A DNA stretch of 64,000 bases from an uncultured Pelagibacteraceae bacterium (GTDB lineage: Bacteria > Pseudomonadota > Alphaproteobacteria > Pelagibacterales > Pelagibacteraceae): assembly GCA_902523495.1 (NCBI GenBank), contig CABYZU010000002.1:31283-95282 (forward strand), in the 5' to 3' direction. Under the pieces are notes generated by a model, which saw nothing but the letters and a program-made list of their open reading frames with translations, was not told the DNA's origin and did no database searches. The position numbers and the translations under genes are program-made. Positions 43,465-58,001 of this stretch are shown piece after piece (positions within the stretch are counted from its first letter, which is position 1; each line of letters begins with the position of its first letter).

Positions 43465-45000
43465 ATGGAAATAAATCCTTCAGAAGTAACAAAAATACTA
43501 AAAGAACAAATTAAAAATTTTGGTGCAAAGACTGAGGTTACTGAAGTTGGTCAAGTGTTATCTGTTGGAGATGGTATTGCTAGAATTTATGGATTAGATA
43601 ATGTTCAAGCTGGTGAGATGGTTGAGTTTACTGATGGCTCAAAAGGTATGGCTCTTAACTTAGAAAGTGAAAATGTTGGGGTAGTAATCTTTGGCGATGA
43701 CAGAAATATTAAAGAAGGTGATGTTGTTAAAAGAACAGGTAATATTGTTGATACACCAGTTGGCAAAGAACTTTTAGGTAGAGTAGTTGATGGCTTAGGA
43801 AATCCAATTGATGGAAAAGGAGCGTTGGATAAAAGTGTAAAAAAAATGAGGGTAGAGGTTAAAGCACCAGGTATTATTCCTAGAGAATCAGTTAGTGAAC
43901 CAATGCAAACCGGATTAAAATCAATTGATAGTTTAGTACCGATTGGAAGAGGCCAAAGAGAATTAATTATTGGAGATAGACAGACAGGTAAAACTGCTGT
44001 TGCCGTAGATGCAATTATAAATCAAAAAAAAATTAATGAGTCAGGTGATGAGAAACAAAAATTATACTGTATCTATGTTGCAGTCGGTCAAAAAAGGTCA
44101 ACAGTAAGACAAATTCAAAAAACGTTAGAAGAAGCTGGTGCGATGGAGTACACAACTATTGTTGCTGCTACAGCATCAGACTCAGCTCCATTACAATTTT
44201 TAGCTCCTTATACAGGTTGCGCCATGGGTGAATATTTTAGAGATAATGGAATGCATGCTTTAATTATTTATGATGATTTATCAAAACAAGCTGTAGCATA
44301 TAGGCAAATGTCTCTTCTTCTAAGAAGACCGCCAGGAAGAGAAGCTTATCCAGGAGATGTATTTTACTTGCACAGTAGGTTATTAGAAAGAGCAGCAAAA
44401 CTTAGTGATGAACATGGTGGAGGATCACTAACTGCGCTCCCAATAATTGAAACCCAAGGAGGTGATGTGTCTGCATTTATCCCAACAAATGTAATTTCAA
44501 TTACAGATGGCCAGATATTTTTAGAAACAGAACTTTTTAACCAAGGTATTAGACCAGCAATTAATGTTGGTTTATCTGTATCGAGGGTTGGGTCCTCAGC
44601 TCAAACAAAAGCAATGAAAAAAGTATCAGGATCTATGAAACTTGAGTTAGCACAGTACAGAGAAATGGCGGCTTTTGCTCAATTTGGATCAGATTTAGAT
44701 GCTTCTACTCAGCAGCTACTTAATAGAGGTTCAAAATTGACTGAACTTTTAAAACAAAAACAATATTCACCATTGACGGTCGCAGAGCAAGTAGTATCTG
44801 TTTTTTGTGGAGTTAAAGGTTATTTAGATGATATCAATTTAAAAGATATTGCAGAGTTTGAGTCTAAAATAATTGAAAAGTGCAAATCCGATAAGCCTGA
44901 GATAATTGATTCAATTCAAAGTTCTGGAAAACTTGAAGAAGATAAAGAAAAACTATTAATAGATGTAATTACTCAACTTAAACAAAACTTTAAATCATAA
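43465..45000 (+). CDS. atpA: ATP synthase F1 alpha subunit
   Basis: [41 protein letters not shown]. Confidence 0.98.
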   Translation: MEINPSEVTKILKEQIKNFGAKTEVTEVGQVLSVGDGIARIYGLDNVQAGEMVEFTDGSKGMALNLESENVGVVIFGDDRNIKEGDVVKRTGNIVDTPVGKELLGRVVDGLGNPIDGKGALDKSVKKMRVEVKAPGIIPRESVSEPMQTGLKSIDSLVPIGRGQRELIIGDRQTGKTAVAVDAIINQKKINESGDEKQKLYCIYVAVGQKRSTVRQIQKTLEEAGAMEYTTIVAATASDSAPLQFLAPYTGCAMGEYFRDNGMHALIIYDDLSKQAVAYRQMSLLLRRPPGREAYPGDVFYLHSRLLERAAKLSDEHGGGSLTALPIIETQGGDVSAFIPTNVISITDGQIFLETELFNQGIRPAINVGLSVSRVGSSAQTKAMKKVSGSMKLELAQYREMAAFAQFGSDLDASTQQLLNRGSKLTELLKQKQYSPLTVAEQVVSVFCGVKGYLDDINLKDIAEFESKIIEKCKSDKPEIIDSIQSSGKLEEDKEKLLIDVITQLKQNFKS

Positions 45001-45006
45001 TAAGAA

Positions 45007-47302
<2,296 letters not shown>

Positions 47303-47303
<1 letters not shown>

Positions 47304-47695
47304 TGAGTGAAGAGTTTAAAATTGAAATAGTAAATCCTGAAAAATCTTTTCTTGTAAAAGAAGATGTTTTAGAAACAGTAGTACCTGCATTTGAAGGAGA
47401 AATGGGAATTTTAAAAGACCACATTTCCATTATATCTTTTTTGAAACCTGGGATAATAAAGATTTTTTCAAAATCAGGAAATGAAAATTATTATGTTGAA
47501 GATGGAATAGTGGAGTTTAAAAATAATAGTTTATCTATTTTAACTAGTAACATATTTAATGTTGCAAGTTTAGATAAATCAAAAAAAGAAAATTTGCTTA
47601 AAAAAGCTGAGGAAGAGGCAGGTAAAACTGATATAAGTGATCAGTCTAAATATCTAGCAGATCAAAAAGTTCAAGTTTTAAGATTAATTAATTGA
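47303..47695 (+). CDS. atpC: ATP synthase F1 epsilon subunit
   Basis: FKIEIVNPEKSFLVKEDVLETVVPAFEGEMGILKDHISIISFLKPG; last gene of atpHAGDC. Confidence 0.95.
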
Positions 47696-48164
47696 TAATT
47701 TTTCCAATTTTTTGTTTAAGTTCTTTGTAAACGTGTAATTTAAAATCTACCACTATTTCTGTTAAAGCCTCTAATTCAATCCATTTCCATTCTAGAAATT
47801 CAGGTTTTTTAGTTTGGATATTTATTTCCTCATCCTCACCAATAAATTTCATTATGAACCATTTTTGTTTTTGCCCCTTATATTTACCTTTCCAAATAAT
47901 CCCTAATAAATGATCAGGTAATAAATATGTGATAAAGCCATCTAATTCTTTAATGAGCTCTACTTTTGTAATGCTGGTTTCCTCTTCCAATTCTCTATAA
48001 GCAGCTGAAAGATAATCCTCACCTTCATCAATACCTCCTTGCGGCATTTGCCAAAAATTTTTAGGATTATCTATTCTTTTTGCGACGAAAATTTTATTTT
48101 TTTTGTTTAATACGATGATACCTACTCCACTGCGTAGTGGTAAATTCTTATATTGATCTTTCAT
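47688..48164 (-). CDS. rppH: RNA pyrophosphohydrolase (Nudix)
   Basis: LPLRSGVGIIVLNKKNKIFVAKRID, Nudix box GGIDEGEDYLSAAYRELEEETSI. Confidence 0.95.
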   Translation of the reverse strand: MKDQYKNLPLRSGVGIIVLNKKNKIFVAKRIDNPKNFWQMPQGGIDEGEDYLSAAYRELEEETSITKVELIKELDGFITYLLPDHLLGIIWKGKYKGQKQKWFIMKFIGEDEEINIQTKKPEFLEWKWIELEALTEIVVDFKLHVYKELKQKIGKIIN

Positions 48165-49307
48165 TTAGCCGTTTAATAGTTTTAAAGCGTAATTTAATTG
48201 ATTGTCAGTCTCAGTTTTAATTCTAAATTCATCAGTCTCCTCATTAATTTCAATATCTGGACTTACTCCAACTTCAGAAATTGATTTACCTGATGGTAAG
48301 TAATATTTTGCAACTGTTAATCTTATAGCTCCTTTATTTTTAAGTGGTATTATTGATTGAACTGACCCTTTTCCATAACTGTTCTCTCCTAGTATTATTG
48401 CTCTTTTATGGTCTTTGAGCGCACCAGCAACTATTTCTGATGCTGATGCAGATCCATAATTTATTAGGATTATTAAAGTTTTACCATTTATTAGATCTCC
48501 TTTTTTAGCAAACCACTTTCTGTTTTCAGAAGCCTTTCTACTTTTAGTAGATACTATCTCTCCATTATTTAAAAAAAAATCCGAAACCTTAATTGCTTGA
48601 GATAATAAACCACCAGGGTTATTTCTTAAATCAAGAATATATGAATTAACATTCTGATTTTTTTCAAATTTTTTGATTTGATTTTTAATTTGTTCGCTAC
48701 TATTTTCATTAAAAGAGGTTAATCTAATGTAACCAATATTTTTTTTTAAAAGTTCAGCTCTAACGGACCTAATCTCAATAATTTCTCTAACAATATTGAT
48801 GTTAAGCGCTTTTTTTTGACCGACCCTTCTGATTGTTAAATTGATTGACGAACCAACAGGTCCTCTCATTAAATCTACTGCCTCACTTAAAGACTTACCC
48901 TGAACTTGCACGTTATCTATTTTTATTATGTAATCTCCTGCCTTGATCCCTGCTTTTGACGCAGGTGTATCATCAATTGGAGAAATAACTTTAACTACTC
49001 CAGACTCCATACCTACCTCTATTCCTAAGCCACCAAATTCACCACTCGTTTCTGTTTGCATTTCGTTAAAAATTTCTGGAGACATGTATGCTGAATAAGG
49101 GTCAAGTGATTGCAACAAACCATTAATTGCAGAATCCATACTATCTGACTGATTTATTTCATCTACATATTCTTTGTTGATTTTTTCTAACACCTCCCCA
49201 AATAAATCAATTTTTTCATAGATGTTGTTTTCAGCAGAGTTTACAAAATTTAAAGTTAAAAATTTTAAAAAAATTAAGGTACTAAAAAAAATGTAAGATC
49301 TTTTCAT
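48165..49307 (-). CDS. ctpA: S41-family C-terminal processing peptidase
   Basis: PDZ domain GGLGIEVGMESGVVKVISPIDDTPASKAGIKAGDYI; Ser/Lys dyad NYGSASASEIVAGALKDHKRAIILGENSYGKGSVQ. Confidence 0.94.
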   Translation of the reverse strand: MKRSYIFFSTLIFLKFLTLNFVNSAENNIYEKIDLFGEVLEKINKEYVDEINQSDSMDSAINGLLQSLDPYSAYMSPEIFNEMQTETSGEFGGLGIEVGMESGVVKVISPIDDTPASKAGIKAGDYIIKIDNVQVQGKSLSEAVDLMRGPVGSSINLTIRRVGQKKALNINIVREIIEIRSVRAELLKKNIGYIRLTSFNENSSEQIKNQIKKFEKNQNVNSYILDLRNNPGGLLSQAIKVSDFFLNNGEIVSTKSRKASENRKWFAKKGDLINGKTLIILINYGSASASEIVAGALKDHKRAIILGENSYGKGSVQSIIPLKNKGAIRLTVAKYYLPSGKSISEVGVSPDIEINEETDEFRIKTETDNQLNYALKLLNG

Positions 49308-49654
49308 ATAATAAGTTTCTCTTTTGGGATAAATTCAGACCACATTTTTTCTAGCTCATAGAATTTTCTTTTTTCAGGATGAAAAATATGAACTATAACA
49401 TCTATTCCATCTACTAGTTTCCATTCATTACTTTCTTTTCCCTCAATTTTGGTATCTTTCATTCCATAATCTTTAAATTTTTCTAAAACCTGTTCCGAGA
49501 GTGATTGGATATGTCTAGAGGAAGTACCGCTCGCAATTACCATGTATTCTGCCATAGAGCTTTTATCTTTGAGATCTATGCTAACAATATCTAAGGCTTT
49601 ATTTAAATCTAAAGTTTTAATTATAATTTTTCTTAGATCTGAAATTCTATCCAT
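49304..49654 (-). CDS. rsfS: Ribosomal silencing factor RsfS
   Basis: IDLKDKSSMAEYMVIASGTSSRHIQSLSEQV, DGIDVIVHIFHPEKRKFYELEKMW. Confidence 0.95.
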   Translation of the reverse strand: MDRISDLRKIIIKTLDLNKALDIVSIDLKDKSSMAEYMVIASGTSSRHIQSLSEQVLEKFKDYGMKDTKIEGKESNEWKLVDGIDVIVHIFHPEKRKFYELEKMWSEFIPKEKLII

Positions 49655-49671
49655 TAGTTAATTAAAGCATA

Positions 49672-50193
49672 TCAAATTTTTCTTAATTGAGAAGAAGAAA
49701 TATTGACCTTATTAAATTCAATAAATTTCAAATTTTTATCATTTAATTTTTTAAATGTTATTGAATTTAATGATTTTTTTTTGAAACCATGTCTATCAAA
49801 AACGACAATATTACACTTTTGTGAAATTGACTTCCACTTATGCCATTTATGAAACTTTATTAAGTTATCTGCTCCCATAATAAAGTATATTTCATATTTT
49901 TTATTCTTTGAAATATGATTTATTAAATTAATTGTTTTATTTGATTTTATGATATTTTCGTAAAATTTTACTTTTATTAGATTATTTGCTCCGATTACAC
50001 TTTTGCAATATTTGATTCTATTTTCTAAACTTGTAAAAGAATTTTTTTTGAATGGGTTCTTTTTTGTTATCGCCCATATTACTTTTTTTAGATTAAATCT
50101 TTTAATTGCTTCGTTCGATATGGCCAAGTGTCCTTTATGAGCTGGATCAAAAGATCCACCTAGAATACCTATTTTATTTTTTCCTACAGTCAA
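49672..50193 (-). CDS. nadD: Nicotinate-nucleotide adenylyltransferase
   Basis: IGILGGSFDPAHKGHLAIS, KKNPFK, IMGADNLIKFHKWHKWK. Confidence 0.94.
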   Translation of the reverse strand: MTVGKNKIGILGGSFDPAHKGHLAISNEAIKRFNLKKVIWAITKKNPFKKNSFTSLENRIKYCKSVIGANNLIKVKFYENIIKSNKTINLINHISKNKKYEIYFIMGADNLIKFHKWHKWKSISQKCNIVVFDRHGFKKKSLNSITFKKLNDKNLKFIEFNKVNISSSQLRKI

Positions 50194-50194
50194 T

Positions 50195-51444
50195 CTATTT
50201 CCTTACCTTACCTTTGCTCGTAACCATATACTTATAAGAAACTAATTGGTTTAATCCTACAGGACCCCGAGGCGGTAGAACATTTGTTGATATTCCAACT
50301 TCACCACCAAATCCAAATTCCCCACCGTCTGCAAATTGTGTTGAGGTATTGTGCATTGCAATTGAACTTTTAACCTCATGTAAAAATTTTTTTGCTGACT
50401 TTTTGTTTTTTGTAATAATACAATCAGTATGCATAGTTCCATATTCATTTATATGAGAAATCGCTTCTTGTAAATTTTTGACTGATTTTACAGAAACGGT
50501 AGAGGATAAATATTCTTTTGACCAATCTCTGATTGTTGCTTTTTTAATTTTACCCTTATAAATTTTTCTTATTTTATTATCACCAATAATTTCACAACCT
50601 TTTTCCTCTAGTTTTTTTAAAATATCAATTCCAAACTTTTTAATTACGCGCTCATTAAGTAAAATTGTTTCAGTCGCTCCACAAATTGCTGTATTCCGTA
50701 GTTTTGCATTAATTATTACTTTAGTAGCAATTCTAGGGTCAGCATCTTTGTCTACGTACGTATGACAAACACCTTCTAAGTGACCAATAATTGGAATTTT
50801 AGATATACTTTGCACTTTTTTAACTAAATTTTTTCCACCTCTTGGTATGATTACATCAATAAAATTAATCATTTTGGTTAGTAAAAAATCAACTACTTTC
50901 CTTTTTTTTATATCGATGAATTGAACAAAATTTTGATTAACATTGTTATTTTTTAAAGCTTTTCTAAATAGATTTGACAATATTTTATTAGAGTAAAAGG
51001 CCTCAGAACCACCTTTTAAAATAACAGGATTTCCGGATTTAAAACACAATGATGCAACATTAGAAGTTACATTCGGTCTACTTTCATAAATTACTCCAAT
51101 CACTCCTATTGGAATTGATATTTTTGAAAATTCAAGTCCATTTGGCCTCTTCCATTTCTCAATAATGTTATTTGTTGGGTCCTTTAAGTTAATTATTTTT
51201 TTAATTGAATTAATTATATCTAAGATTTTTTTTTCATTTAAAATTAATCGGTTTATTAAGTTATTCTTTAAGTTTATTTTAATTGCCTGATTTATATCTT
51301 TTTTATTTTCTTTAAGAATTAAATATTTATTTTTATTTATCAATTTAAGATAATCACTCAAAACTTTATTTTTTTTATTAGTGCTTATTGGCTGTGCAAA
51401 TGCTTCTTTTGATCTTGTTCCAATACTAATTAATATTTTACTCA

Positions 51445-51445
<1 letters not shown>
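50195..51445 (-). CDS. proA: Gamma-glutamyl phosphate reductase
   Basis: IPIGVIGVIYESRPNVTSNVASLCFKSGNPVILKGGSEA, IPRGGKNLVK, AICGATETILLN. Confidence 0.97.
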
Positions 51446-53548
<2,103 letters not shown>

Positions 53549-53551
53549 CTA

Positions 53552-53806
53552 TTAATTGGGTTTTACTGAAACAAAAGTTCGATCTGATTTTGTTTTTTTA
53601 AAAACTACTTTTCCTTTAATTACTGAAAAAATTGAATGATCTTTACCCATTCCTACATTTTCACCAGGAAATATTTTTGTACCCCTCTGTCTTACAATAA
53701 TGTTTCCAGGTATAACAGCTTGTCCACCATATTTTTTGACACCAAGTCTTCGCCCAGCGCTATCACGTCCATTTCTAGATGATCCACCTGCTTTTTTTGT
53801 TGCCAT
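53552..53806 (-). CDS. rpmA: 50S ribosomal protein L27
   Basis: [48 protein letters not shown]. Confidence 0.98.
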   Translation of the reverse strand: MATKKAGGSSRNGRDSAGRRLGVKKYGGQAVIPGNIIVRQRGTKIFPGENVGMGKDHSIFSVIKGKVVFKKTKSDRTFVSVKPN

Positions 53807-53819
53807 AATTAATTCCTAG

Positions 53820-54218
53820 TTATTTACTAGCCTCTTTTTTTGTTTCTGTCTTTTTTGTTACTTTAGAAAAATTTTTAGCTTCTGAAAGAATTTTACCATC
53901 TTTTGAAAAAATTTTATTTATTCTAATCAAAGAATATTCTTGTCTATGTCCATTTTTTCTCCGTGAGTTTTGCCTTCTTCTTTTTTTGAAAATCAACACA
54001 GTCCTATTTTTACTATTTTTAATTAAGTCAGCCTCAACTTTTGCACCATTTACCATTGGAGCTCCAATTTCTATTTTGCTATCATCTCCATAAACCAAAA
54101 TTTCCTTAAATTCTATTTTTGAGCTAGCTTTAGAATCTGCTAATTTTTCTATTTTTAAAATCTCTCCAGATTTAACTTTATATTGTTTACCACCTGTTTT
54201 TATTACAGCGAATGACAT
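53820..54218 (-). CDS. rplU: 50S ribosomal protein L21 (C-terminally extended)
   Basis: MSFAVIKTGGKQYKVKSGEILKIEKL, KRRRQNSRRKNGHRQEYSLIRI; start moved from 54272 to the internal Met at 54218. Confidence 0.96.
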   Translation of the reverse strand: MSFAVIKTGGKQYKVKSGEILKIEKLADSKASSKIEFKEILVYGDDSKIEIGAPMVNGAKVEADLIKNSKNRTVLIFKKRRRQNSRRKNGHRQEYSLIRINKIFSKDGKILSEAKNFSKVTKKTETKKEASK

Positions 54219-54282
54219 ATAAATACTCCAAATTTTGTTAAGGCAATATAGTCTTAGCAAAGTTATAGTCAAGTTTTATAAA

Positions 54283-55014
54283 TCAAAAATTATCCTTTAA
54301 ATCTCTTAATTTTGAAAAACTTTCAACATCTTTAGCTTTAAGAAATATATTGCATTCTATTTCATCAGATAAAATTGATGGAATAGTGGGTTGGCCATTT
54401 TTTATTTTTTCTTTAATTTCTCTAATTTTACTCTTCAAATTTGAATTATTAGGATCGTTTGACTCACAAAATTTTGAATTTTGTAATGTATATTCATGGC
54501 CGCAATATATCAGAGTATCTTTTGGGAGTTCTTTTATTTTTTTTAATGAATTGAACATCTGTTCATAAGTTCCCTCAAAAATTCTACCACATCCTAAAGA
54601 AAATAAGGTATCCCCAGTAAAAATTTTTTTTTCCAAAAAAAAATGAAAAGCAATATGCCCACTTGTATGACCTGGTATATGATAAATTTTTGCCTCAAAA
54701 TTTTCACCTTTCCATTTTTGATTATCTTCCACAAGTACATCAATTTCTGGAATACGATCTTTATCCTCTTTAAATCCAACTATTTTAGAATTATATCTTT
54801 TCTTTAATTCTGAGTTGCCACCTACATGATCATAATGATGATGAGTATTAAGAATATATTTTAGTTCAATATTATTACTTTCAACACATTTTATAATTGG
54901 AGCTGCCTCGCCAGGGTCGACAACACATCCAATACTTTTAGAGTCGTCGATTAACAAGTAACTATAATTATCTTGTAAACACTTAATTATTTCTATTCTC
55001 ATCTTATTTTTCAA
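54283..55014 (-). CDS. gloB: Hydroxyacylglutathione hydrolase (glyoxalase II)
   Basis: NTHHHYDHVGGNSELKK, HIPGHTSGHIAFHF, FTGDTLFSLGCGRIFEGTYEQM, YCGHEYTLQNSKF. Confidence 0.95.
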   Translation of the reverse strand: MKNKMRIEIIKCLQDNYSYLLIDDSKSIGCVVDPGEAAPIIKCVESNNIELKYILNTHHHYDHVGGNSELKKRYNSKIVGFKEDKDRIPEIDVLVEDNQKWKGENFEAKIYHIPGHTSGHIAFHFFLEKKIFTGDTLFSLGCGRIFEGTYEQMFNSLKKIKELPKDTLIYCGHEYTLQNSKFCESNDPNNSNLKSKIREIKEKIKNGQPTIPSILSDEIECNIFLKAKDVESFSKLRDLKDNF

Positions 55015-55600
55015 TTAAGAATATACCTAATTCTGCAAATAAATTTTTATAAAATAAATTAGAATTATTAATAGTTGATATATTTTTATTAGTTAGAGCT
55101 AAAGATTTAAAGATTTTAAAGTTTATAATTTTTGAAAATTTAACAAAATCTTTAATTGTACACATATGAATATTTGGGGTATTGTACCAATCATTTGGTA
55201 ATGATTCTGTGATTGGCATTGTTCCTTTGATAAGTAAATTTAATCTTACTTTCCAATGACCAAAATTTGGAATTGTTATGATTGCTTTCTTTCCAACTCT
55301 TAAAAGTTCTTTTATAACAATTTCAGGATTTATGAAAGCTTGTAAAGTTTGACCTAAAACAACATAATCAAAAGAATCATTTGGAAATTGTTTTAAATCC
55401 AATTCCGCATTTCCTTCAATTACAGTAAGTCCTTTTGATACACAGGTTTGAACTTTATCCTTTGAAATCTCAATTCCTCTCGCATCAACATTTTTATTTT
55501 TTTTTAATGACTCCAATAATGTGCCATCATCGCAGCCAACATCTAAAACTCTTGTTTTTTCTTCTATTAAATCGACAATTATTTTATATTCTGTTTTCAC
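55004..55600 (-). CDS. metW: Methionine biosynthesis protein MetW (methyltransferase-like)
   Basis: RVLDVGCDDGTLLE, VLGQTLQAFINPEIVIKELLRVGKKAIITIPNFGHWKVRLNLLIKGTMPIT; adjacent to metX. Confidence 0.94.
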   Translation of the reverse strand: MKTEYKIIVDLIEEKTRVLDVGCDDGTLLESLKKNKNVDARGIEISKDKVQTCVSKGLTVIEGNAELDLKQFPNDSFDYVVLGQTLQAFINPEIVIKELLRVGKKAIITIPNFGHWKVRLNLLIKGTMPITESLPNDWYNTPNIHMCTIKDFVKFSKIINFKIFKSLALTNKNISTINNSNLFYKNLFAELGIFLIEK

Positions 55601-55602
55601 TA

Positions 55603-56721
55603 TTATCTCTCTGAGTAAGACTTATCTAAAAAATTTTTAAGGGTGTTCAAAAAGTCTGGAACATCTAATAAAAAAGAATCATGACCTTTGTCAGATTTTA
55701 TTTCAACAAATCCAACATCAGCACCAATTGCATTAAGAGCGATAACTATATCTTTATTTTCTTGAGTTGGATAGAGCCAGTCTGAGGTGAAAGATATTAC
55801 AAAAAACTTAGCCTTAGTTTTTTTAAATGCATTAGATAAATTACCATCAAATTGTTTAACTAGATCAAAATAATCCATTGCTCTTGTGATATAAAGATAA
55901 CTATTAGCATCAAATCTATCTACAAAAACCGATCCTTGATATCTTAGATAACTCTCTATTTGAAAATCTGCATCAAATCCAAATTTAAGAGCATCTCTCT
56001 CTTGAAGTTTTCTTCCAAATTTTTCTTGTAAACCTTTTTTTGACAAATAAGTTATATGAGCAGCCATTCTTGCTACTGATAACCCTTTATCAGGAAGAGT
56101 GTTATTAGATAAATATTTTCCGTCAAACCAATTATGATCCGATGCTATCGCTTGTCTACCCAACTCATTAAAAGCAATATTTTGAGCAGAATGACTAGAG
56201 GTACATGCTATTGGTACTACTGTACCAGCTTTATCCGGATAATTACTAATAAATTGCAAAACCTGCATTCCTCCCATCGATCCACCAACAACTGAAAAAA
56301 GTTTTTTTATCTCAAAATGATCTAATAAATTTACTTGCGCGTTGACCATGTCATTAATAGTAATTACAGGAAAATCAGTTCCGTAAATTTTATTTGTATC
56401 AGGATTTTTGTGGCTTGGACCAAATGAGCCCATACAACCACCTATTACATTTGCACAAATAACAAAATATTTATTTGTATCTATTGATTTGTTAGGACCC
56501 ACCGCATAAGACCACCAACCATCTTTTTTTGTGACGGGATTAATACCCGTAACAAATTGATCACCAGTAAGCGCATGAAAAACAAGGATTGCATTATCTT
56601 TATTTTTATTAAGCGAACCATAAGTTTCATATGCGAGTGGAAAATTATTAATAGTTTTACCACAATCAAGTTTCAACGGGTTTTTAATAACAAGCGTTTT
56701 TATATTCTCTTTAATATTCAT
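55603..56721 (-). CDS. metX: Homoserine O-acetyltransferase
   Basis: LVFHALTGDQ, GGCMGSFGPSHKNP, SVVGGSMGGMQVLQF nucleophile elbow, GHDSFLLD. Confidence 0.96.
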   Translation of the reverse strand: MNIKENIKTLVIKNPLKLDCGKTINNFPLAYETYGSLNKNKDNAILVFHALTGDQFVTGINPVTKKDGWWSYAVGPNKSIDTNKYFVICANVIGGCMGSFGPSHKNPDTNKIYGTDFPVITINDMVNAQVNLLDHFEIKKLFSVVGGSMGGMQVLQFISNYPDKAGTVVPIACTSSHSAQNIAFNELGRQAIASDHNWFDGKYLSNNTLPDKGLSVARMAAHITYLSKKGLQEKFGRKLQERDALKFGFDADFQIESYLRYQGSVFVDRFDANSYLYITRAMDYFDLVKQFDGNLSNAFKKTKAKFFVISFTSDWLYPTQENKDIVIALNAIGADVGFVEIKSDKGHDSFLLDVPDFLNTLKNFLDKSYSER

Positions 56722-56757
56722 AATTATTAATGCTAATTATTGAATTGTGAGAAAAAA

Positions 56758-56812
56758 AACTTTTTTAGCGGTTTTTTTAAAGCGCTCGCAATTCAGATAA
56801 ATCAGCGCATAA
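56758..56812 (-). promoter_or_regulatory. SAM-II riboswitch (metA/metX-associated) candidate
   Basis: Minus strand ATGCGCTGATTTATCTGAATTGCGAGCGCTTTAAAAAAACCGCTAAAAAAGT: conserved GCGCTGATTTA...ATTGC.AGCGC...GCTAAAAA in order with SAM-II-like spacing, P1 GCGCT/AGCGC, directly 5' of metX. Confidence 0.88.
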
Positions 56813-56814
56813 AT

Positions 56815-56843
56815 TTTGTACAAGATGTTATTTAGTATGTCAA
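56815..56843 (-). promoter_or_regulatory. Sigma70-like promoter for metX: TTGACA-17 bp-TACAAA
   Basis: Minus strand -35 TTGACA (56843-56838), 17-bp spacer, -10 TACAAA (56820-56815); predicted start close to the 5' edge of the SAM-II aptamer. Confidence 0.6.
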
Positions 56844-56915
56844 TTTTTAAAAAATTTGTACTAATTCTATATGAAAAATTGTTATTTTATTTATAAAGAG
56901 GCTAAAATTTAAAAG

Positions 56916-58001
56916 ATGACAACTATAAAATTTAAAAAATTTAATATCGAGGCTTATCAACCTGGCAAATCAACTATTAAGAGTTTTAATAAAATCATTA
57001 AACTTTCAGCAAATGAGTCTGCTTTAGGAGTAAGTGTGAAAGCCAAGAGGGCAATATCAAATAAAAAACTAAGTCTATTCAGATATCCTGATGGAAAGTC
57101 TAAAAAATTACGAAGTCAGATCTCAAAAAAATTTAGTTGTAACAAAGAAAAGATAATTTGTGGAGCTGGTTCAGACGAAGTTATTCAAATGTTATGCCAA
57201 CTTTTACTTAAACCAAAAGATGAAGTAATTCTTCCTCAATTTAGTTTTTTAATGTACAGAATATATGCAAAAATAGTTGGAGCAAAAGTTGTTTTTGCCA
57301 AAGAAAAAAATTTTAAAGTTTCTGTTTCTGAAATAATTAAAAGAGTAAGCAATAAAACTAAAATTGTATTTCTTGCTAATCCAAATAATCCAACTGGCAC
57401 TTACTTGAACAATTTTGAATTAATTGATTTAAGAAAAAGATTAAGAAAAAATATCTTACTTGTTGTAGATGATGCTTATGCAGAGTATATGAAAAATAGA
57501 GACTATAAATCTGGTTTAGATTTATTCAAAAATAAGCAGAATGTTTTTATATTAAGGACATTCTCAAAAATCTACGGACTATCATCCCTAAGAATTGGTT
57601 GGGGATATGGTTCAAAAAAAATTATTGATGCTTTGAATGTTATTAAACCTCCATTCAATGTTAATGAAGTAGCTCAAAAAGCAGCTATTGAGTCACTTAA
57701 GGATAAAAAATTTATTTCGCGTTCAGTAAAACATAATTATTTTTATGCAACAAAACTGAAAAATTTTTTGAGCAATTATGATATTAGCTCGAATAAAGTT
57801 TCTGCTAACTTTCTATTATTAAATTTTAATAGATGCAAACTAAGAGCTAATAGTTTCTATAAAAAATTAAAAAAAAAGGGAATTATTTTAAGATCTACTG
57901 AAGAAGGTTATAAAATAAAAAATATGCTACGATTAACGATTGGGTCAAAAGAGGAGAATATAAAATTTATTAAAGCAACACAAAATATATTTAGAAAATG
58001 A
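56916..58001 (+). CDS. hisC: Histidinol-phosphate aminotransferase family
   Basis: KLSANESALGVS, CGAGSDEVIQMLCQ, NPNNPTGTYL, VVDDAYAEYM, TFSKIYGLSSLRIGWGYG. Confidence 0.92.
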   Translation: MTTIKFKKFNIEAYQPGKSTIKSFNKIIKLSANESALGVSVKAKRAISNKKLSLFRYPDGKSKKLRSQISKKFSCNKEKIICGAGSDEVIQMLCQLLLKPKDEVILPQFSFLMYRIYAKIVGAKVVFAKEKNFKVSVSEIIKRVSNKTKIVFLANPNNPTGTYLNNFELIDLRKRLRKNILLVVDDAYAEYMKNRDYKSGLDLFKNKQNVFILRTFSKIYGLSSLRIGWGYGSKKIIDALNVIKPPFNVNEVAQKAAIESLKDKKFISRSVKHNYFYATKLKNFLSNYDISSNKVSANFLLLNFNRCKLRANSFYKKLKKKGIILRSTEEGYKIKNMLRLTIGSKEENIKFIKATQNIFRK

